A stretch of 64,000 bases of DNA from Eubacterium sp. (GCA_022764165.1 JALERM010000085.1:21809-85808); one strand, 5' to 3'. Shown: positions 35,493 to 45,494, counted from the first letter of the stretch. Notes: a model not told the origin generated them from the sequence alone. A program made the numbers and translations.

Positions 35493-35523
35493 ACCAATTC
35501 CTCCCATGTTCCTTCAAACCGCA

Positions 35524-36996
35524 TCATATATCCAGATATGCCGCGATTCCTGCTCTTTTTCTTTCCAGCATCTCATCAATCCGCCGGATATAGTTATCCA
35601 CGTCTTTCACGTTCTCAACCCGCTCAATCCGGGTGCCGCCCGCAAAGACAAATTTGGTAGAAGCACCCGCTCCTGCTGCCAGGATGGTCTGCTTTTCTTC
35701 CATAATCAGTATATTGTAAATTCCCGCTTTGTCAACCTCTGCGTAACCTACATTTTCAAAATTTCCGGCAATATTTTTCTGACGGTACAGATAATAGGGA
35801 CCCATTCCCATATTTACCGCACACTTCTGGGTCATTTCCATAATCTCCTGACTGTTCTCAAAAGACATTTCCTCGTACTGATCCCGGAAGAGATTCAGAC
35901 GGGTTGCCCGCTTCAAAGCAAGCGAATGTACCGTCAGGCTGTCCGGATGGAGTTTTTCGATTTCTGCCAGGGTATGGGCCACTTCTTCTTTTCCTTCCCC
36001 GGGCAGTCCGATGATGAGATCCATATTGATATTGGAAAATCCCAGTTCTCTCGCCATCTGAAATATTTCTTTTGTCTCTTCCACCGTATGTCTTCTTCCG
36101 ATCAAATCCAGTGTTTTCTGGTTCATGGTCTGCGGGTTAACGGAAATACGGTTCACCGGATATTTTCTGATGACTTCCAGTTTCTCCCTGGTGATACTGT
36201 CCGGTCTTCCCGCCTCCACCGTATACTCTCTCACATGGGTAAAATCAAATGTCTTCTGAATGTGGGAAAGAAGACGGTCCATCTGCTCCGGTTCCAGCGT
36301 GGTAGGAGTTCCTCCTCCAATATAAACGGTATGCAGGGGACGGCTGCCCATGGCATCCCGGATAAATGTCAGTTCCTTCAGGAGGGCGTCCAGGTATTCA
36401 TCCACCCGCTTCACCCATCGGGACAGGGGATGAGAACCAAAGGAACAGTACAGACAGATGCTGGGACAGAAAGGAATCCCCACATACAGACTGTACCCGT
36501 GTTCATAATCCAGATCCTTAAGGATTGCCTTTTCTCTGTTGGCTATGGTGATGGCAAGAGCTGTCTTTTCTTTGCTGACACCGTAGCTATTTCTCATATA
36601 TTCTGCTATCTGTGTATTTTTCCATCCCTCTTCCAGAAGCTTCATGGGAATCTTGGTGGGGCGGATTCCTGTCAGATTTCCCCACGGAAGGGAAATCCCG
36701 GTCAATTCCTGCAGACATCCATACACCAGACGCTTCAGAACATTTTTCGTTTCGGTCCGCTCCCTGTCATATTCGACTTCTGAAGTCCGACTAAGACAGG
36801 TCTGTCCCTCTTTTTGTATTTCCAGACAAATCTCCTGATCACCGTAAGTAACCAGGAGCAAAAGCTGGTATTCCCCGGCAGGTTTCTCCCCCAGGTAGTA
36901 CATCTGTACCTGACTCTGGGGGTAAAAAGCCTTGACCAGGGAATAAACATCGTATTCAAAATCTTTTCTATTAAAACAGATTCCTATATTAAGCAA
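35524..36996 (-). CDS. hemZ: HemZ-type radical SAM coproporphyrinogen dehydrogenase
   Basis: 490-aa oxygen-independent enzyme of the HemN/HemZ group. The N-terminal extra domain (1-160) is typical of HemZ. The radical SAM motif is CPSICLYCSF (about 185), followed by YIGGGTPTTLE and EAGRPDSI. HemZ of clostridia is often annotated as coproporphyrinogen dehydrogenase, although the true substrate is doubtful in organisms lacking heme synthesis. I prefer a TTG start at 36996: AAGAGGT lies 9 nt upstream, and the family begins near LNIGICF. The ATG at 37017 would overlap the upstream hydrolase by 29 bp. Confidence 0.85.
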   Translation of the reverse strand: MLNIGICFNRKDFEYDVYSLVKAFYPQSQVQMYYLGEKPAGEYQLLLLVTYGDQEICLEIQKEGQTCLSRTSEVEYDRERTETKNVLKRLVYGCLQELTGISLPWGNLTGIRPTKIPMKLLEEGWKNTQIAEYMRNSYGVSKEKTALAITIANREKAILKDLDYEHGYSLYVGIPFCPSICLYCSFGSHPLSRWVKRVDEYLDALLKELTFIRDAMGSRPLHTVYIGGGTPTTLEPEQMDRLLSHIQKTFDFTHVREYTVEAGRPDSITREKLEVIRKYPVNRISVNPQTMNQKTLDLIGRRHTVEETKEIFQMARELGFSNINMDLIIGLPGEGKEEVAHTLAEIEKLHPDSLTVHSLALKRATRLNLFRDQYEEMSFENSQEIMEMTQKCAVNMGMGPYYLYRQKNIAGNFENVGYAEVDKAGIYNILIMEEKQTILAAGAGASTKFVFAGGTRIERVENVKDVDNYIRRIDEMLERKRAGIAAYLDI

Positions 36997-37618
36997 AGGG
37001 ATTGTACCTCTTTTCATAAGCTATCGTGGTCTCTTCGCCATGTCCGGAAAAGACTTTTGTTTCTCCCGGAAGCTGTTCCAGAAGCATGTGTACGCTGTTC
37101 ATCATCTGTCTCGTGCTGGAAGTGGGGAAATCAGTCCTTCCCACACTGCCTGCAAACAGGGTATCACCGGAAAAAAGAACGCCCTCCTCTTCCAGATAAT
37201 AACAGCAGCTTCCCTGTGTGTGTCCCGGTGTATGCAATACACGAATGGTAAATCCTGCCAATTCCAGGATTTCCTGATCTTTCAGCCACCGGTCTGCTTT
37301 CAGGGTACAGGCTCCTGCCCATGCCTGAGACAGATTATATCCCGGATTTGCCAGAAGATTTTTTTCCTCTTCCATGGCCAGTATGGGAATCTGATAGCGG
37401 GTACGTACAGCATCCGCCGCCATCATATGATCAAAATGTCCATGGGTCAGAAGAATCGCCTCCGGTTTTCCTTCCATGGCTGTAATCTTCTGCTGGATCA
37501 GCAGCGGCTGATCAGCCGGATCAATGATGAGCAAAGCTCCCGTTTCTACATTTTTCAAAAACCATGTATTGGTCGATACCATACCCAGCACTTTTTGTTC
37601 TATGACTGCATGTTTCAT
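36989..37618 (-). CDS. MBL-fold hydrolase, glyoxalase II-like
   Basis: 209-aa metallo-beta-lactamase-fold enzyme. It has the metal motif THGHFDHM (about 59-66), VLHTPGHTQGSCCYY, FSGDTLFAGSVGRTD and a C-terminal GHGEETTI, all placed as in the GloB-like group of small hydroxyacylglutathione hydrolase relatives. The exact substrate is unknown, and clostridia often lack glutathione. It is co-transcribed between relA (17-bp gap) and hemZ (8-bp overlap); relA followed by this hydrolase and hemZ is a conserved order in clostridia. Confidence 0.9.
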   Translation of the reverse strand: MKHAVIEQKVLGMVSTNTWFLKNVETGALLIIDPADQPLLIQQKITAMEGKPEAILLTHGHFDHMMAADAVRTRYQIPILAMEEEKNLLANPGYNLSQAWAGACTLKADRWLKDQEILELAGFTIRVLHTPGHTQGSCCYYLEEEGVLFSGDTLFAGSVGRTDFPTSSTRQMMNSVHMLLEQLPGETKVFSGHGEETTIAYEKRYNPFA

Positions 37619-37635
37619 AGCTTTCTCTCCATTTC

Positions 37636-39939
37636 TCAGCCTGTTTTTCTCTCAATATCAATCACACTCTCCACCTGACGGATTTTCTCAATCAGAGTAT
37701 TCAATTCTTCCGTGCTGTGAACATCAAAAGTCATGGACAGGGTCGCTGTTCCCTGACGGCTGGTGCGGCTGTTGATCGAGGTAAGGTCGATCTTTCTCTC
37801 GGTAAAGATACGGGAAATATCCACCAGAAGACCGGTACGGTTATTGGCAAATACATTGATTTCCGCCGTATAAAGGCCATTGGAGAAGTTACTTCCCTGC
37901 CATTCTGCATCGATTATGCGAACCCTGTCTGCTTCTGTCAGATTGATGACATTGACACAGTCGGTCCGGTGAATGGTCACGCCTCTTCCTCTGGTTACAA
38001 ATCCCACAATTTCGTCACCCGGGATAGGACTGCAGCATTTTGCAAAACGAACGGCAAGATCATCCAGTCCTTTCACGATAATTCCGCTCTTTTCTTTTAC
38101 GATCGGCAGTTTTTCTTTGGCATCCGCCACTGCCTCCATCACTTTTTCGTCAGTGATTTCTTTCTTATGCTCTTTCTCGTAGGCCTCTACCAGTTTATTC
38201 AGCACCTGGCCTTCTTTCAGGCCTCCATGGCCCAGAGCTGCCAGTATGCTTTCCCAGTCCTTAAAGCCATACTTACGCATAACCGCTTCCATATATTTAG
38301 GTTTGGTCAGTTCGCCCAGCACTCTGCCTTTCAGTTTGGCATAGTTTGTGAGCATTTCTTTCCCCTTCAGGATATTATCTTCCTTCAGTTCCTGCTTAAA
38401 CCACTGGTTGATCTTATTCTTGGCCTGGGTACTCTTGACAATCTTCAGCCAGTCACGGCTCGGTCCCTTGGAATTCTGGGAGGTGATGATTTCCACCCGA
38501 TCTCCGTTGCGGATCTCATACTCAATAGGCACCAGTTTGCCGTTGACTTTTGCACCGACCATCTTATTTCCTACGGCACTGTGCACACTGTAGGCAAAAT
38601 CCACCGTTGTTGATCCTCTCGGCAGTGTCTTTACATCACCGGCCGGGCTGAAACAGTATACATTTTCATTGAACAGATCCAGATCACTTTTCAGCAGACT
38701 TAAGAATTCTTTGTTATCCGACATGTCTTTCTGCCATTCCAGAATCTGACGCAGCCAGCTCAGCTTTTCTTCTTCCTGCTGTGCCACCGGCTTCTTGCCG
38801 TCGGAGGCTTCTTTGTACTTCCAGTGAGCCGCAATACCGAACTCTGCGGTACGGTGCATCTCAAAGGTTCGGATCTGAATCTCAAATGGCTGACCGTTGG
38901 GTCCGATCAGGGTTGTGTGCAAAGACTGATACATATTGGGTTTGGGCATGGCGATATAATCCTTAAATCTGCCCGGAATCGGTGTATACATTTCATGGAT
39001 CACACCCAGCGCCGCATAACAGTCTTTGACGGAATCCACGATAATCCGCACAGCAAACAAATCATAAATCTGATCAATGGTCTTATCCTGATTCACCATT
39101 TTCTTATAAATACTGAAAAAATGCTTTGCCCTGCCGTTTACCTCGGCCTGAATATCCGCATCTTTCAGATGATCTTTTACTTCTTCTACAATATTCTGTA
39201 CAAAACTTTCTCTTTCGCTTTTGCGCAGATTGATTTTTTCAACCAGATCATAATAAACTTCCGGTTTCAGATATTTTAAGGATAAATCATCCAGTTCAAT
39301 CTTAATCTTGGAAATACCGAGACGCTGTGCAATGGGTGCATAAATATCCATCGTCTCTCTGGCTTTTTCTTTCTGCTTCGGCGGTGACCAGTACTGTGCC
39401 GTCCGCATATTATGAAGACGGTCTGCCAGTTTGACCAGAATCACACGGATATCCTTGGCCATGGCCAGAAACATCTTTCTCAGATTCTCTGCCTGAATCT
39501 CCACTTTATCCGCACTATAATTCAACTGACCCAGTTTGGTAACTCCATCTACCAGCAGAGCCACCTCGGCACCGAACTCCTGTGTCAGTTCCTCGGAGGT
39601 CATCACCGTATCTTCCACCACATCATGGAGAATACCTGCCACAATCGTCTCTTTATCCAGCTCCAGGTCGGCAAGTATGATTGCCACGCAGAGCGGATGA
39701 ATAATATAAGGCTCTCCTGATTTTCTTGTCTGTCCCTCATGTGCTTTTCGGGCAATCTGGTACGCTTTTTCAATCATGGAAATGTCTGTAGACGGATGAT
39801 ATTTCCGTATACTGCGGATCAGTTCGTCATAAAGCTGTTCGGGACTTGTAAAATCTTTCATACATTTGACACTGGCTTCCACGGCCTCGATTTCCTGCTG
39901 CCGTTCTTCCATATTATTTGTCTTTTTTCCCTCTTTCAT
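37636..39939 (-). CDS. relA: Bifunctional (p)ppGpp synthetase/hydrolase (Rel)
   Basis: 767-aa long RelA/SpoT homologue of the stringent response. In order: an HD hydrolase domain with GILHDVVEDT (about 105) and LADRLHNMRT, the synthetase domain with YKKMVNQ, FAVRIIVDS and MPKPNMYQSLHTTLIG, the TGS domain (YCFSPAGDVKTLPRGSTTVD), a zinc-finger-like region with FAKCCSPIPGDEIVGF, and a C-terminal ACT domain. Both active sites look intact. AGGTGG precedes the ATG. It follows apt at 28 bp, a conserved pair. A separate small synthetase occurs fused to shikimate kinase at 17364-18596. Confidence 0.97.
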   Translation of the reverse strand: MKEGKKTNNMEERQQEIEAVEASVKCMKDFTSPEQLYDELIRSIRKYHPSTDISMIEKAYQIARKAHEGQTRKSGEPYIIHPLCVAIILADLELDKETIVAGILHDVVEDTVMTSEELTQEFGAEVALLVDGVTKLGQLNYSADKVEIQAENLRKMFLAMAKDIRVILVKLADRLHNMRTAQYWSPPKQKEKARETMDIYAPIAQRLGISKIKIELDDLSLKYLKPEVYYDLVEKINLRKSERESFVQNIVEEVKDHLKDADIQAEVNGRAKHFFSIYKKMVNQDKTIDQIYDLFAVRIIVDSVKDCYAALGVIHEMYTPIPGRFKDYIAMPKPNMYQSLHTTLIGPNGQPFEIQIRTFEMHRTAEFGIAAHWKYKEASDGKKPVAQQEEEKLSWLRQILEWQKDMSDNKEFLSLLKSDLDLFNENVYCFSPAGDVKTLPRGSTTVDFAYSVHSAVGNKMVGAKVNGKLVPIEYEIRNGDRVEIITSQNSKGPSRDWLKIVKSTQAKNKINQWFKQELKEDNILKGKEMLTNYAKLKGRVLGELTKPKYMEAVMRKYGFKDWESILAALGHGGLKEGQVLNKLVEAYEKEHKKEITDEKVMEAVADAKEKLPIVKEKSGIIVKGLDDLAVRFAKCCSPIPGDEIVGFVTRGRGVTIHRTDCVNVINLTEADRVRIIDAEWQGSNFSNGLYTAEINVFANNRTGLLVDISRIFTERKIDLTSINSRTSRQGTATLSMTFDVHSTEELNTLIEKIRQVESVIDIERKTG

Positions 39940-39967
39940 AGAATCCCACCTGTCTAAACACTTACCA

Positions 39968-40492
39968 TTATTTTCCTTCGTAACAGATTACAGAAGCAAC
40001 ATCATAGTTTTCCAGTCGTTCTCTTCCCTTGAGCCCTGCAAGTTCCATCAAAAATATAATTTTAACTACCTGGCCGCCCAGGCTTTCTACCAGTTTTGCA
40101 GCCGCTTCAATGGTACCTCCGGTTGCAATAAGATCATCAATCAAAACCACTTTCTGTCCCGGCAAAATAGCATCTTTGTGCATCTCAATCTCTGCACTGC
40201 CATACTCCAGATCATAGGTCTGAGACACAGTCTCGCAGGGCAGTTTTCCTTTTTTACGAATCGGCACAAATGGTTTATGTAAATTATATGCCACCGGAAC
40301 GCCAAAAATAAATCCTCTGGACTCAGTGCCTGCGATCACATCCACATCTACACCTTTCAGCAGATCCTGGAGTGCATCAATGGCAAGCTGCAGACCATCT
40401 GCATCCAGCAGAATACTGGTCACATCTCTGAAAATAATACCAGGCTCCGGAAAATCCGGGATACTTCTTACATATTCTTCAAGTTTTTTCAT
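39968..40492 (-). CDS. apt: Adenine phosphoribosyltransferase
   Basis: Salvages adenine to AMP using PRPP. It is 174 aa with IPDFPEPGIIFRDVT at the N-terminus, GTESRGFIFGVPVAYNL, and the PRPP loop VVLIDDLIATGGT (about 120-132). It is first in a long operon reading into relA, and has a strong promoter just upstream. Confidence 0.97.
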   Translation of the reverse strand: MKKLEEYVRSIPDFPEPGIIFRDVTSILLDADGLQLAIDALQDLLKGVDVDVIAGTESRGFIFGVPVAYNLHKPFVPIRKKGKLPCETVSQTYDLEYGSAEIEMHKDAILPGQKVVLIDDLIATGGTIEAAAKLVESLGGQVVKIIFLMELAGLKGRERLENYDVASVICYEGK

Positions 40493-40536
40493 AATGATCT
40501 CCCTTCACTCAACCTTTATCGACAATTAACTAGCTT

Positions 40537-40565
40537 ATTATAACATTATTCTTTTTTATCTGCAA
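40537..40565 (-). promoter_or_regulatory. Promoter of the apt-relA-hemZ-hisS-aspS operon
   Basis: On the minus strand, TTGCAG (-35, 40560-40565) and TATAAT (-10, 40537-40542) have 17-bp spacing and a TG extension before the -10. The -35 lies within the last codons of the upstream DUF362 gene. The leader would be about 38 nt. Confidence 0.7.
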
Positions 40566-41691
40566 GATGGATGGCTTTATGTGGACACATTTCCTGACAG
40601 CAAAAACAACGGATACATTTACGATAATCATACACCGGCGGCTTATTTCTCCCGTTTTTAAAGGAAATGGCTTTACCCTCCACCGGACACGCCTCCACAC
40701 AGACTCCGCATTTTCTGCAAAGTTTTTCATCAATACACGGTCTCTTCTGGAAAGGTTTCATAAAGAAATCCAGCCAATTCCACATATTTTTCCGCTGTTT
40801 TCTTCTGTCCACACGAAAATCTTCTCTGCCATAACGGGACACTGCTTCCTCCATGGAAATCTCGCCGTCCGGAGTCAGAATCTGTATCTCTTCTTTTTTC
40901 CAGGTACCCAGTCCCATCCGTCTTCCATATATATTGGTAGGAACCATTTCCGGGTCAAGATGTACCAGATGGCAGAATACACTGTCCACCGCCACCGGAT
41001 CCGTTCCCATGAGAATCACTTTCATAGGAAATGGATCGCCGGATGTGGGACCATTTCCATCCATTGCCACGATACCATCCAGAATACACAGCCTTGGGCG
41101 AATCTTCTGATTCAGATCAATCAGCATTCGTGCAAAACTGTCTGCATTGGGATATCGGGTATGACCCTGGGCTTTATGCATGCCGCTGATACAGCCATAC
41201 ATATTTTTCACTCCGCCAGTGACACGTTCCAGTGCGTGAGTTTTCATTTTGCACAGATTGATTACCGCATCTGCTTCCTGTACCGGTTTTGCCAGAAAAA
41301 ACTCCCTGGCAATCTTTCCTTCCGGATACGATACCGTGCTTCCCTGTCCCATATCTTCTATTTTAATGTTATTCCGTTCCAGAACTTCATCCATTCCGGT
41401 TCCTTCCATCACCTTCCAGGCATCGCCCACACCGCAGGAATCACCGCATCCGATATCTCTATAACCGGCCTCCTTCAATGACCTTGCCACGGCACCCCCA
41501 ATGACCGGGTGTGTGATAACCGCCCGTTCCACCTCTGCCTTCCGGACCAAATTGGGCTTCAGAAGTATTTTTTCATTTTTATTAACAATAGTTTCCCATC
41601 CGCCCAGAAGATGGATTCCCGTATTTATTGACTGGTATACACGGTTTTCTTCATAATCTTCACAGGGCAGTAAAACCACTTTACTTGTCAT
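40546..41691 (-). CDS. DUF362 protein with C-terminal 2[4Fe-4S] ferredoxin domain
   Basis: 381-aa protein. Residues 1-300 are DUF362 (LLKPNLVRKAEVERAVITHP, GDSCGVGDAW, INLCKMKTHALERVTGGVKN, MGTDPVAVDSVFCHL). The last 65 residues carry two ferredoxin motifs, CRKCGVCVEACPVEG and CIRCFCCQEMCPHKAIH. Such proteins are common in anaerobes and are thought to be iron-sulfur oxidoreductases; the reaction is unknown. AAGGAG precedes the ATG. It follows the AEC transporter by 15 bp. Confidence 0.88.
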   Translation of the reverse strand: MTSKVVLLPCEDYEENRVYQSINTGIHLLGGWETIVNKNEKILLKPNLVRKAEVERAVITHPVIGGAVARSLKEAGYRDIGCGDSCGVGDAWKVMEGTGMDEVLERNNIKIEDMGQGSTVSYPEGKIAREFFLAKPVQEADAVINLCKMKTHALERVTGGVKNMYGCISGMHKAQGHTRYPNADSFARMLIDLNQKIRPRLCILDGIVAMDGNGPTSGDPFPMKVILMGTDPVAVDSVFCHLVHLDPEMVPTNIYGRRMGLGTWKKEEIQILTPDGEISMEEAVSRYGREDFRVDRRKQRKNMWNWLDFFMKPFQKRPCIDEKLCRKCGVCVEACPVEGKAISFKNGRNKPPVYDYRKCIRCFCCQEMCPHKAIHLADKKE

Positions 41692-41706
41692 ATTGTTCTC
41701 CTTGTA

Positions 41707-42651
41707 TCATATCAACCCCAGCGTTTTAAAAAGCCACAGCCATCCTGTCAGTGTGAATGCACTGCAGAATGTGGTAAGCATCACAATGCTGGAGGAGAGA
41801 ATTCCTTCATGTCCCATATTTCTTGCCATAACATAGCAGGTTACCGTTGTCGCTGAGCCCAGCATCACCAGAAGGGCAACCAGCTCCTGATTTCGAAATC
41901 CGATCATGACTGCCAGCGGCAGGAATATGCCGCACCATCCCAGAAGCTTAATCACAACCGCTGTCACCGCTGGCTTGAGTTTTGCGAATGCTTTTTTCTC
42001 ATCAAATGCGGCGCCCATAGCCATCAGACCCAGAGGAGTTGCCAGAACCCCGAGATTTTTTACTGTCTTCATCAGAATCACCGGCTGCGGAAGCTTCAGA
42101 TAGGACCAGAGAACGCCGGTCAGGATACCCAGAATGATCGGATTGGCGGCAATTCCCTTCAATGTCTTTTTGATCAGCTTCCCATCCATCTTCCCTCTGT
42201 TGGGTTTGAAAAAGGATAATACAATCACAGCCATAATATTATAAATCGGCACTGAGGCAATAATCATCAGAGGACCCATACCCGCATTGCCATATATATT
42301 CTGTATAAATGCCATGCCAAGAATGGCTGAACTGCTTCTATATGCCCCCTGGATAAATTCACCCTGTATGGATCTGTCTTTCCAGAGGAAAGAAATCACC
42401 ATCGCAGCCCCAATACTCAGACAAGTGGCTGCCACACAGAATAAAACAAACTTTCCATTCCACACTTCTATAAAATCTGCGGTTGCCAGATCTTCAAAAA
42501 GCAGGGCCGGTAAAGCTGCTGTAAATACAAACTTATTTAATTTATTGACAAAAGCCTCGTCCATCAAACCGATTTTCCGAAAAATATATCCCATAATCAT
42601 CGTTAAAAAAATCGGCATGGTGGCTTCCAGACTGAAAATCAGATTTTCCAC
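41707..42651 (-). CDS. AEC (auxin efflux carrier) family transporter
   Basis: 314-aa membrane protein with about ten helices, starting MENLIFSLEATMPIFLTMIMGY. PALLFEDLA and GLMAMGAAFDEKKAFAKLKP are typical of the family, which exports or imports small organic acids such as malate or malonate; the substrate is not known. The GTG at 42651 is the start, with AAGGGGA upstream. It is transcribed with the DUF362 gene. Confidence 0.88.
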   Translation of the reverse strand: MENLIFSLEATMPIFLTMIMGYIFRKIGLMDEAFVNKLNKFVFTAALPALLFEDLATADFIEVWNGKFVLFCVAATCLSIGAAMVISFLWKDRSIQGEFIQGAYRSSSAILGMAFIQNIYGNAGMGPLMIIASVPIYNIMAVIVLSFFKPNRGKMDGKLIKKTLKGIAANPIILGILTGVLWSYLKLPQPVILMKTVKNLGVLATPLGLMAMGAAFDEKKAFAKLKPAVTAVVIKLLGWCGIFLPLAVMIGFRNQELVALLVMLGSATTVTCYVMARNMGHEGILSSSIVMLTTFCSAFTLTGWLWLFKTLGLI

Positions 42652-42697
42652 TTTTATCCCCTTCTATCACATATGTATCCACCGTCAGTTTTTGTAT

Positions 42698-42730
42698 AAA
42701 AAGGAAGCTGTCGTGACACGACAGCCTCCC
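42698..42730 (-). terminator. Intrinsic terminator of lysA
   Basis: GGAGGCTGTCGTG pairs with CACGACAGCTTCC (minus strand) and is followed by TTTTTATA. It closes the corA-pyk-lysA transcript 17 bp behind the lysA stop. Confidence 0.85.
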
Positions 42731-42746
42731 TATTGCAGCGGAGTAC

Positions 42747-44027
42747 TTATTCTTCATCTCCAAACATTTTTTTATACACCGGGAAAATATCCAATGTTGC
42801 AAAATAATCCTTCGGTGTTTCTGCACGGCGGATCAGTTCGAAACTTCCATCCTCTTTCAGCAGGATTTCTGCTGATTTCAATTTTCCGTTATAGTTATAA
42901 CCCATAGCATAACCGTGTGCACCGGTATCATGAATCACCAGATAATCTCCGATATCAATCTTTGGAAGCATACGGTCAACGGCAAATTTGTCATTATTCT
43001 CACAGAGAGAACCGGTTACATCGTATTTGTGGTCGCACGGTTCATTTTCTTTGCCCATAACTGTGATGTGATGGTATGCACCGTACATAGCAGGACGCAT
43101 CAGATTGACTGCACAGGCGTCACATCCGATATATTCTTTATACGTATGTTTCTCGTGAATGGCTTTTGTTACCAGACAACCGTAAGGGCCTGTCATGAAA
43201 CGGCCCATCTCTGTATAAATAGCCACATCGCCCATACCTGCCGGAACCAGTACTTCGTCATACACTTCTTTGACACCGGCACCGATCACACGGATATCAT
43301 TTGGCTCCTGATCCGGTCTGTAAGGGATTCCCACACCACCGGAAAGGTTGATAAACTGAATATCTGCACCCGTTTCTTTCTCCAGTTTCACTGCCAGTTC
43401 AAACAATACTTTTGCCAGCATCGGATAATACTCATTGGTTACAGTGTTGCTGGCAAGGAATGCATGGATACCGAAACGTTTGGCACCTTTAGCTTTCAGA
43501 ACACGGAACGCCTCAAAAAGCTGCTCGGCAGTCATACCGTATTTGGCATCTCCCGGGTTGTCCATAATTCCATTACTCATTTTAAACAGTCCGCCCGGAT
43601 TGAAACGGCAGCTGATGGTTTCCGGAATATGACCGATGGTTTTTTCCAGAAATTCAATATGGGTAATGTCATCCAGATTGATGATTGCACCAATCTTATC
43701 AGCATACACATACTCTTCCGCCGGTGTGGCATTGGAAGAGAACATGATATCTTCTCCCTGGCATCCCAGTGCATTGGAAAGCATCAGTTCTGTCATAGAA
43801 GAACAGTCGCAGCCGCAGCCGTACTCTCTCATAATCTGAATCAGGGCAGGGTTGGGGCATGCCTTTACTGCAAAATACTCACGGAATCCTGGATTCCAGG
43901 AAAATGCTTCTTTTACTGCTTTTGCATTCTCCCGGATTCCCTTCTCATCATACAGATGATAAGGGGTTGGAAACTGTGCAGTGATTTCCTCGATTTTCTC
44001 TTTTGTGACAAATGGAAGTTTGCTCAT
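42747..44027 (-). CDS. lysA: Diaminopimelate decarboxylase-like PLP enzyme
   Basis: 426-aa fold-type III PLP decarboxylase, probably converting meso-diaminopimelate to lysine. It has the PLP Lys in YFAVKACPNPAL, GCDCSSMTEL, HAFLASNTVT, INLSGGVGIPY, the Cys/Asp pair in GCDACAVNLMRP and the active-site Tyr region HDTGAHGYAMGYNYN. It belongs to a divergent branch common in Lachnospiraceae, so other amino-acid decarboxylase activity is possible. It lies 30 bp behind pyk, with GAGGAG 11 nt before the ATG. Confidence 0.88.
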   Translation of the reverse strand: MSKLPFVTKEKIEEITAQFPTPYHLYDEKGIRENAKAVKEAFSWNPGFREYFAVKACPNPALIQIMREYGCGCDCSSMTELMLSNALGCQGEDIMFSSNATPAEEYVYADKIGAIINLDDITHIEFLEKTIGHIPETISCRFNPGGLFKMSNGIMDNPGDAKYGMTAEQLFEAFRVLKAKGAKRFGIHAFLASNTVTNEYYPMLAKVLFELAVKLEKETGADIQFINLSGGVGIPYRPDQEPNDIRVIGAGVKEVYDEVLVPAGMGDVAIYTEMGRFMTGPYGCLVTKAIHEKHTYKEYIGCDACAVNLMRPAMYGAYHHITVMGKENEPCDHKYDVTGSLCENNDKFAVDRMLPKIDIGDYLVIHDTGAHGYAMGYNYNGKLKSAEILLKEDGSFELIRRAETPKDYFATLDIFPVYKKMFGDEE

Positions 44028-44057
44028 TTTTTCATAATCTCCTCTTTAGCTTCAGTA

Positions 44058-45494
44058 TTATTTGGCCTGAATAACCTGCATAATATTGGTCATTGCGCCT
44101 TCTCCGGTAATCACATTGGTTGCCGGATCTCCGGCTGTAAATACCACCAGGTCGCCTTTTTTGACCAGTTTTTCTCTTTTTGCCACATACATGGCATGAG
44201 AAATAATATTCTCCGTGCTGTCCTCCTGATATCCGGCGAGAGAAGTTACTCCCCAGTATATCTGCATCTTTCTTCTTGCCCATTCATTGGGGCTTACCGC
44301 ATAGATCGGCACTTTCGGGCGGAAATTGGAAATCAGACGGGCTGTCTGACCTGAGATTGTAGGGGTGATGATACAATCCGCTCCCAGATTTTCCGTCGTC
44401 TGAACGGCAGCCATTCCCACAGAGCTGGATACATTGCGGTTGCCGCGCAGTGCGCGATAATCCATATGGCGTTTATAATCAAGATACGGTTCTGTAGATT
44501 CTGCAATCTGCACCATCATGCGGACTGCTTCCAGCGGATATTTTCCCATAGCAGTCTCACCGGACAGCATGATACAGTCTGTACCGTCATAAATCGCATT
44601 GGCAACGTCTGTCACCTCTGCACGGGTAGGACGAGGATTGCGGATCATGGAATCCAGCATCTGTGTTGCCGTAATAACAGGTTTATAAGATTCATTACAT
44701 TTCTGAATGATCATTTTCTGTATATGAGGCACTTCATGAGCAGGAATCTCCACACCCAGGTCACCTCTGGCTACCATGACGCCGTCAGATGCCTTGATGA
44801 TTTTATCGATATTTTTTACACCTTCTGCATTTTCAATCTTGGCAATAACATCAATACCGTCCCCGCCATTCTCACGGAGCAATTCTTTAATCTGCTTGAT
44901 GGCATCACTGTTGCGAACAAAGGATGCTGCAATAAAGTCGATCCCCTGTTCAATACCGAAAAGGATATCTTTTTTATCCTGCTCGGTAATCGCCGGCAGT
45001 TTCACATTAACATTCGGAACATTGATACCTTTTCTCTGTCCCAGTTCTCCGCCGTTGACGATCCGGCAGATAATATCTTTATCTTTAATCTCTTCTACCG
45101 TAAGCTGAATCAGACCATCATCAATCAGAATCGTATTGCCCGGTTTCACATCTTTCTCCAGTCCTTCATACGTCTGATGACAGATGGAACTGTTGCCAAC
45201 CACATCTCTGCTGGTAAGCGTGAATGTATTGCCTTCTTCCAACGTCACTTTCTGACCGTTCTCCAAAAGTCCTGTACGTATCTCCGGTCCTTTGGTATCA
45301 AGAAGAATTGCGATTGGGAGCTTCAGTTCTTTACGGATTCTTTTTAAAAGATTCATTCTCTGCCTTTGTTCCTCGTGGTCTCCATGCGAGAAATTGAATC
45401 GTGCGATATCCATACCGGACGTCATCAGGCCTCTCATTATTTCTTCATTGTCGGTGTTTGGTCCCATGGTGCAGATGATTTTCGTACGTTTCAT
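44058..45494 (-). CDS. pyk: Pyruvate kinase
   Basis: Converts phosphoenolpyruvate and ADP to pyruvate and ATP. It is 478 aa, with IICTMGPNTDNEEIMRGL, LLDTKGPEIRTG, VMVARGDLGVEIP, ATQMLDSMIRNPRPTRAEV and SGETAMGKYP. It lacks the C-terminal PEP-utiliser-like extension found in Bacillus and many clostridial enzymes. It is co-transcribed after the rhomboid-like gene (15-bp gap). Confidence 0.97.
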   Translation of the reverse strand: MKRTKIICTMGPNTDNEEIMRGLMTSGMDIARFNFSHGDHEEQRQRMNLLKRIRKELKLPIAILLDTKGPEIRTGLLENGQKVTLEEGNTFTLTSRDVVGNSSICHQTYEGLEKDVKPGNTILIDDGLIQLTVEEIKDKDIICRIVNGGELGQRKGINVPNVNVKLPAITEQDKKDILFGIEQGIDFIAASFVRNSDAIKQIKELLRENGGDGIDVIAKIENAEGVKNIDKIIKASDGVMVARGDLGVEIPAHEVPHIQKMIIQKCNESYKPVITATQMLDSMIRNPRPTRAEVTDVANAIYDGTDCIMLSGETAMGKYPLEAVRMMVQIAESTEPYLDYKRHMDYRALRGNRNVSSSVGMAAVQTTENLGADCIITPTISGQTARLISNFRPKVPIYAVSPNEWARRKMQIYWGVTSLAGYQEDSTENIISHAMYVAKREKLVKKGDLVVFTAGDPATNVITGEGAMTNIMQVIQAK

